Shown: positions 59,035 to 64,000 of the stretch, piece after piece | How positions within the stretch are numbered: the first letter of the stretch is position 1 | How the letters are laid out: every line of letters begins with the position of its first letter | Assembly: GCA_022264855.1 (NCBI GenBank) | Contig: JABYQU010000037.1 | Coordinates: 248,001-312,000 of the forward strand | Direction of reading: 5' to 3' | DNA from: Lenzites betulinus | Taxonomy: Eukaryota; Basidiomycota; Agaricomycetes; Polyporales; Polyporaceae | Length of the DNA: 64,000 bases | The notes under the pieces: model-generated | Databases searched by the model: none | Told to the model about the DNA's origin: nothing | What the model saw: only the letters and a program-made list of their open reading frames with translations | Made by a program: the position numbers and the translations under genes

Positions 59035-61191
59035 ATGCACGGTGAACAAATATGGCACGTCCATTCCTCAATGCCCTACTTCCAACCCCCCCTCGCCTGG
59101 ACAGGCGTAGCTGTTGTAGTTTTCCTCCTTATACGAGCCTACATCAAGTCAAGAAAGTACCCTCGCTGCCTTCCGCTACCGCCTGGCCCCAAAGCTGTCC
59201 CAATCTTGGGCAATGTCCTCGATCTCCCACTTTCGAAGCAATGGCTCGCGTTCGATACTTGGGGGGACAAGTACGGTAAGCTCAATCTCCCCATCGCTTT
59301 GTATCTGTGTTGAAGCCAGCCTAGGGGACGTGCTTCACATCAATCTTCTGGGCCAATCCGTAATCGTATTGAGCAGCGTCAAGAGCGCTGCAGACCTCCT
59401 GGACAAACGTTCCGCCAAGTACTCGGATCGCTTCAAGTCGACTGTAACTAGCATGTGAGTTGGTTACCAGCACGCCTCCCTGATATATGGGAACGAATGC
59501 CGACTGATCGTTCGCCGTAGGATTGGGTGGGACTGGAATGTCGCGTTGATGGGCTACGGTCCGCAATGGCGCCAAACCAGACGCGCTTTTCATGAGCACT
59601 TCCACCAGGGCGCCGTGCGGGCTTACCAGCCCAGCCAGCTGTCCGGTGTCCGCAGGTTTCTCACACGACTTCTGGCCGATCCGGACAATTTTGTACCGGC
59701 CCTACGCTAGTGAGCATCATCATTACCTCTAAGTACGTATTTTGCTTTTGGCGTTGTTCCTGACCACGCTGAGAAGCGACCTCGGTGCCACAATTCTGGA
59801 CGTCTCCTACGGTATCAAGGCAGAAGACACCCAAGATGAATATATCGCCATCGGCGAACGAGCGGTAGAAGGGCCTGCGGAAGCCCTAGTGTTGGGCGCG
59901 TTGTGGGTAGAGTTCCTGCCCATTCTGCGCCATGTGCCTCCCTGGTTCCCGGGTGCCTCCTACCAGAAGAAAGCCGCGCAATGGCGGAAAGAAGCCATGA
60001 AGCTCAAGCACGAGCCCTTCAAGAAAGCAATTGCGGACTTCGTGAGAGCGGTTGCGGCCTCTACGTAGTACGTACCAGCTGACCGCATACTGATGTTTCG
60101 CAGCACGACGGTGCGGGTACCTGGTCTCTTGCTAGCGAGGTCATGCACCGTGACTATCAGATGGATGGTGGATCTTCTGCCGGCACCGAGGAGCTCGCCA
60201 AGAACGTGGCTGCAGTTACGTACGGTGGTGGGTGCACTATCATCAAAGCTAACCTTGTATTTGTGCTAAACCCGCGACAGCCGGAGCAGATACCGTGAGT
60301 GCGGTCGCTCCGACCGCAGCTCGTAGGACGTGTACTGATGGGCCGCAGAGCTTCTCCACTTTACAGACATTTTTCCTTGCTATGGCGCTCTATCCCGAGG
60401 TGCAGCGGAAGGCGCAGGCGGAGCTCGATGCTGTGATAGGAACCGATCGTCTCCCAGAATTTGCAGACCAGGACTCGTTGCCGTACATCCACGCGGTGGT
60501 TCAGGAATGCCTCCGATGGCAGAACGTCTTCCCGCTCGGCCTTCCGCACCGCCTCATGGAGGATGACGAGTACAAGGGATACTACATCCCCAAGGGTTCA
60601 ATTGTACTTGCCAACATATGGTGAGTGATTCTACCACTTGACTAACAAGTCCGACTTTTCGGCGACGCGTCCAGCTGCCAGTGGCTGACTACTGTTCACC
60701 CACAGGACGATCGCTCATGACCCACGCATCTACACGGAACCAGATAGATTCAATCCCGACCGCTATTTCATTGACGGCGTAAGGGATTCGAGCATGCTTG
60801 ACCCTATCAGTTACGTGTTCGGCTTTGGTAGAAGGTAACCATCTGCAGGCTGCGCAATTTCCGTGCAGTGGCGTCGCTAACGGTCGAAATACGTCTTAGA
60901 GAGTGCCCAGGACGTCATTTTGCGGTCGCATCGATCTACATTTACGTCGCATCGGTGCTCCAGGTCTTCAACATCACGCCGAAGCGCGATGCCAATGGCA
61001 ATCTGGCTGACATCAGGCCCGACGTAGTCTCGGGGGTGGTAACGTGCGCCCTTCTGCCGCATCTTCAGGTTCCGCGGCCAGAGGCACTCATACTAGGTCC
61101 CTTTCACAGGTACCCAGCCAAATTTGAATGCGATATAAAGCCCCGAACCACCGAGGCGGCGGCTCTGATTCGGCTCAATCTGCTGAACTGA
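59035..61191 (+). CDS. Cytochrome P450 monooxygenase
   Basis: Microsomal haem enzyme for oxidation of secondary metabolites or xenobiotics. ATG 59035, or more likely the in-frame ATG 59071 just before the membrane anchor (AWTGVAVVVFLLIRAYI). Proline hinge: LPLPPGPKAVPILGNVLDLP. WRQTRRAFHEHF is the C-helix. Splicing restores RYDLGATILDVSYGI across an intron at about 59713-59778, and the I-helix YAGADTSFSTLQTFF (A-G-x-D-T) over two introns. ExxR is ECLR in VVQECLRW. PERF region: EPDRFNPDRYF. The haem loop FGFGRRECPGRHFA is formed across the last intron (60837-60899), with its Cys intact. Stop at 61189-61191. About nine introns. No redox partner or biosynthetic core gene is next to it, so no cluster is claimed. 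Confidence 0.9.
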
Positions 61192-61570
61192 AGGTCATCT
61201 ATCGTCTTGTGCGCGAAGTCGTGACATGCCCGCGTAGTGTACCAATATGTACAATGTTGCGGTAGACGTGTTGTAACAGTTGTATTGTCCTTTATGTTAT
61301 TCATGGCTCCCCCTTGCAACGAAGTGAGCCGCCGCGCGGGCGGCCAGTCTGGGACCACATTTGTGATGTGGAACAGGGTGCGAAGAGCTGACGGGAGACC
61401 GAATTGTCTGGATCATGATCTGCGTAGAAACTGCACTCAATCACACTCGAATGTGGATAGGTAGCACTGGTCCATTAAGAGAATATATATTACTAAACCC
61501 TGAAAGTGAGCAAAGTGACCCAAAGCATAAGTGGAATGGAACAAACATACGATGTGCATCAGTCCGCCCT
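61192..61570. other. Convergent 3' region between P450 and bL32m
   Basis: About 380 bases between two genes ending toward each other. Nothing recognised. Confidence 0.4.
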
Positions 61571-62012
61571 CTAGAAGCTGGTGTCGTGCGGGTCATCAGA
61601 GAGCCGGTTCTTCGCCTTCCACTCCATATTAAGCTCCCGGTAACATTTTGGGCATATGTTGTGCGCAAGCTTCGGCGAGCCGCAAGCCTGGCAATGCACA
61701 AGGTCTACGAAGGTTGCTCAGTTGCGAACGATGTGAGTCTCAGGCGTTTGACTCACTCTGCTTGTCCTGCAGACCCTTATTCGCGCTCCTCATAGCCTTT
61801 CGCGAGTGCGACGTCTTCTTCTTGGGTACCGCGAGCAGCCATGGCGGAAATAGTTCCAGCAGGGAGGGTAGGGAGGGGATGGCCCACGTGAACGGCTTTG
61901 GCGCAGTCAAGAAAGCGGGCACGAACGCAGCAGCCAAGGATATGCGTGCCAGAGGAGCCCGCAAGGACGCTAGCAGCGAACGCGATGGGTGCAGAGCGAG
62001 TGCGGCCGCCAT
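61571..62012 (-). CDS. MRPL32: Mitochondrial ribosomal protein L32 (bL32m)
   Basis: Large-subunit mitoribosome protein. ATG 62012 (MAAALALHPSRSLLASLRAP) begins a mitochondrial presequence. The mature part starts at AVPKKKTSHSRKAMRSANKG, the hallmark of L32, where the m-AAA protease cuts in yeast. One intron (about 61740-61785) leads to the zinc ribbon CQACGSPKLAHNICPKC (CxxC...CxxC). Stop at 61571 after DDPHDTSF. It shares a 120-base promoter region with the complex I gene on the other strand. Confidence 0.92.
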
Positions 62013-62132
62013 AGTGGTCGAGTGTAAAGAACAGAGCGTGGTCGAGGACGCTGAAACTACGGGCGCCTCAAGCGAATTGTTGGCTCGCGGAGAGGGCGGG
62101 GCGCTTGTCCACTGCAGTCACCACCGTCCGCC
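62013..62132. promoter_or_regulatory. Bidirectional promoter for bL32m and NDUFA5
   Basis: Only 120 bases separate the start codons of two divergent nuclear genes for mitochondrial proteins. The space must serve both. No TATA box is visible, as in many housekeeping promoters. Confidence 0.6.
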
Positions 62133-62591
62133 ATGTTCCGCTTCACGCGCCCTCTCCTCAACGCGGCACGGAAGACAACGACGGGTCTTACCGGCCTGAA
62201 AGTCCACCATGACCCTATACCCGAGCTGAAGAAGACCTACGAGGCCACCCTTCAGACCCTCTCCTCCATCCCGCAAACATCCGTCTACCGCCAGGGCGCG
62301 GAGGCGCTCACACTACAGAAGCTGCAGGTGCTGGAGAAGGCCAACGGAGACGTCGCCGCGGCGGAGAAGGAGCTGGACGAGGGCCATATCGAGGAGTCAC
62401 TAGACATTGCTCAGGACGAGCTCAGTCTCGCGAGCAAGATGCTCGAGTGGAAGGCGTAAGCATCCCCAACCAGTGTAGTATCGCAACGCAGTCTGACCGT
62501 ATGGTTCAGATGGGAACCCCTAGAGGAGAAACCACAACCAGGACAATGGCAGTACTTTGGGAAGGAGGCGACGGCGACGACATCATCCTAG
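62133..62591 (+). CDS. NADH dehydrogenase complex I subunit NDUFA5 (B13) homologue
   Basis: Accessory subunit in the peripheral arm of respiratory complex I. ATG 62133 (MFRFTRPLLNAARKTTTGLT) is an import sequence. The conserved core follows: GLKVHHDPIPELKKTYEATL, TLSSIPQTSVYRQGAEALTL, then ELDEGHIEESLDIAQDELSL and MLEWKAWEPLEEKP, the last joined across the single intron (62457-62509). Ends QWQYFGKEATATTSS with TAG at 62589-62591. About 134 residues, the usual core size; the longer C-terminal extension of the Neurospora 29.9-kDa form is absent. Confidence 0.93.
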
Positions 62592-63016
62592 ACTAGATGG
62601 AGTTATCAGCAGCCGTCCGTCCTCACTACGTCCTCCAGGACACCTCTTGTATCACAGGCGAAGGCGTATGGCTTATTTTATCACCACAACTGAAGAGCGT
62701 CGCGTCCATTTGCATCAACAGCGGTCGCACCTCGATTCAAGGACTGGACCGTACGGTGCGACACTGAAGACAGCTAGTACTGCTTGCCACCACTGGCTTC
62801 ATGGCTGTGGAACTTAAGCGTGTACAATATCAATAGTACACGGGGCAAGTACTAGTGTACGCTATCAACTGCGCGTGGAGAGACCGGCTTGTATGTCGCA
62901 ATCGTTAGTCTCAACAACGTTTACAATTAGTAGTGAGGGTAACCGCGACGCGACGGTACGCAGTTGGCGAACGCGGGCTTCAACGATTGCATGTCATATT
63001 ACGAGCGAAAAAGAAT
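62592..63016. other. Intergenic region between NDUFA5 and tRNA-Ser
   Basis: About 425 bases. Nothing recognised beyond the NDUFA5 3' UTR and downstream flank of the tRNA gene. Confidence 0.4.
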
Positions 63017-63109
63017 CGCTGACAGCAGGATTTGAACCTACGCGGGCAATGCCCAAGTGATATTGAGACGAATTCAAATCACTCGCCTTAACGACTCGGC
63101 CATATCAGC
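63017..63109 (-). tRNA. tRNA-Ser, anticodon UGA, with an 11-base intron
   Basis: Reads minus strand from 63109. The acceptor stem GCTGATA pairs with TGTCAGC (one T-G pair); discriminator G at 63017. D-arm GGCC...GGC with an A-box TGGCCGAGT. Anticodon stem AGTGA/TCACT with loop TT-TGA-A, anticodon at 63076-63074, followed after the next purine by an intron of 11 bases (63072-63062). Long variable arm GGGC-ATT-GCCC marks a class II (Ser) tRNA. T-arm GTAGG-TTCAAAT-CCTGC with B-box GGTTCAAATCC. Without the intron it is 82 bases, normal for tRNA-Ser. The D-loop reads TCGTT where TGGTT is usual. Confidence 0.93.
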
Positions 63110-63279
63110 TTACCGAGACCTTGGCGGCTGCAGCATAGATGGCCACAGCAGCCGCGGTACCACCCTACTGAGTGCCACAGTTAACCGCAAACGTTGCGCA
63201 CATCCGCACATCTACTCAGTCCCGCCCTGCACGTTCAAGCTACCTCTCTCCGCGCCTGCAGGGCAACCCCTCCGACACA

Positions 63280-63908
63280 ATGGACTCCCTCATCCCATTC
63301 ACCACCTCGGGATCTCTCGTGGATTGCGTCGATAGTACGTCTATCCCAAGTCCACTCAAGGTGCTCCTCAGCCCATAACCCCTGCCGCTCCTCGCGTCCA
63401 TCGACATCCCATTGGCTCCGGTTAGGAAAGATGCTCGTGGTCCTTCGAGACGGCCGCAAGTTGCAAGGCGTCCTGCGGTCTTACGACCAGTTCGGTGAGC
63501 CGCTGCTCAAGCTTACGCGCGAGCGCGCCGCATACTAGAACACATCTCATCTGCCACCCGCAGCTAACCTCGTCCTTGAGGACACGGTAGAACGCATATA
63601 TCACCAGGACGTCTTCGCCGAGACGTGGCTCGGCCTTTTCCTCATACGCGGCGAGAACGTTGTGTTGCTCGGAGAGATTGTACGTCGAGTCACCTGTCGA
63701 GCAGAATCTACGCTGACAGGTGCGGCGCACAACCCAGGACCTTGACCAAGAGGACGAGGTGCCATTACGCCAAGTAGATTGGAGCGTCCTAGAGCCATAC
63801 CACAAACAGGAGACCGCCAACAAGAAGAAACGAGAAGATGTCAAGTCGCAGATACTGTACGAGGAGAAGGGCTTCTCCAAAGAGGGTGGCGAGGGCGACG
63901 GATACTGA
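63280..63908 (+). CDS. LSM1: U6 snRNA-associated Sm-like protein LSm1
   Basis: Subunit of the cytoplasmic LSm1-7 ring that binds the 3' end of deadenylated mRNA and promotes decapping. ATG 63280 ([18 protein letters not shown]). Intron 1 (about 63334-63426) joins VD to [20 protein letters not shown], the Sm1 motif; DQF is joined to [20 protein letters not shown], and the Sm2 motif [14 protein letters not shown] follows. The C-terminal tail, typical of LSm1, begins [20 protein letters not shown] and continues with [18 protein letters not shown]. Stop TGA at 63906-63908. Confidence 0.95.
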
Positions 63909-64000
63909 GCCCATCCGACCTTCGACTGACCTCCTATTCGGGATCCTGGTCTCGAGTCCACCGAACCACTCGCTATTCGCACGGATGCACTCCAACAGGC

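Noticed and set aside
59700..59780. Stop codon after NFVPALR suggesting the P450 is a pseudogene
   Set aside because: A GTGAGC donor two bases into the next codon and an AAG acceptor restore RYDLGATILDVSYGI in frame, so the gene appears intact.
59035..63908. Secondary-metabolite cluster around the P450
   Set aside because: Neighbours are INCENP and housekeeping mitochondrial and RNA genes; no synthase, terpene cyclase or tailoring partner.

Overview
The window is nuclear DNA of a filamentous fungus, most likely an agaricomycete basidiomycete (polypore-like; this is inference). The grounds are GC-rich coding sequence, genes broken by many introns of about 45-70 nt with GT...AG ends, no operons, and a gene complement typical of that group (SRA-YDG protein, tandem PL8 lyases, a GH16 laminarinase-like enzyme, a microsomal P450, CCCH/DUF7923-type and MYND proteins). 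Protein reads below were spliced by eye, so outer coordinates are firmer than internal exon ends.

Layout. 0-9.3 kb, all on the minus strand: APC4 (partial), the DRS1/DDX27 helicase and a large RasGEF with a Ras-like GTPase domain. 10-18.2 kb: a MARVEL-like membrane protein, an MFSD1-like transporter, a MYND protein, ribosomal protein L15 and a GH16 glucanase. 18.5-22.7 kb, minus strand: SurE-type phosphatase, MYG1 exonuclease and a GPI-anchored surface protein. 23-28.9 kb, plus strand: an unknown conserved protein, a CCCH zinc-finger protein with a NYN/PIN-like domain, and an SRA-YDG protein. 29.2-41.9 kb: carbohydrate-active region with a PL4 rhamnogalacturonan lyase and two tandem PL8 lyases, interrupted by a 3-ketoacyl-CoA thiolase. 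41.9-44.2 kb: gene-free, holding a large palindromic mobile element. 44.2-63.9 kb: SUR7/PalI-like protein, amidase, MPP10, SEC9, TPR-MYND protein, INCENP, P450, the divergent pair bL32m/NDUFA5, tRNA-Ser(UGA) with an intron, and LSM1.

How the genes relate. Most are unrelated housekeeping genes: ribosome biogenesis (DRS1, MPP10, L15), mitosis (APC4, INCENP), secretion (SEC9), RNA decay (LSM1, possibly the CCCH protein) and mitochondria (bL32m, NDUFA5, MYG1). The one accessory theme is polysaccharide breakdown by secreted enzymes (GH16, PL4, two PL8).

The most unusual structure is at 42626-43477: two base-for-base identical 273-nt arms in inverted orientation around a 300-nt spacer, flanked by an 11-nt direct repeat, with RNA polymerase III A- and B-box motifs in each arm. 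It looks like a recently inserted fold-back element built from tRNA-derived (SINE-like) units. Other points of interest are a GC-AG intron that splits the metal-binding motif of the SurE gene, the Ras-like/RasGEF fusion with degenerate GTPase motifs, and the diverging N-termini of the PL8 pair.
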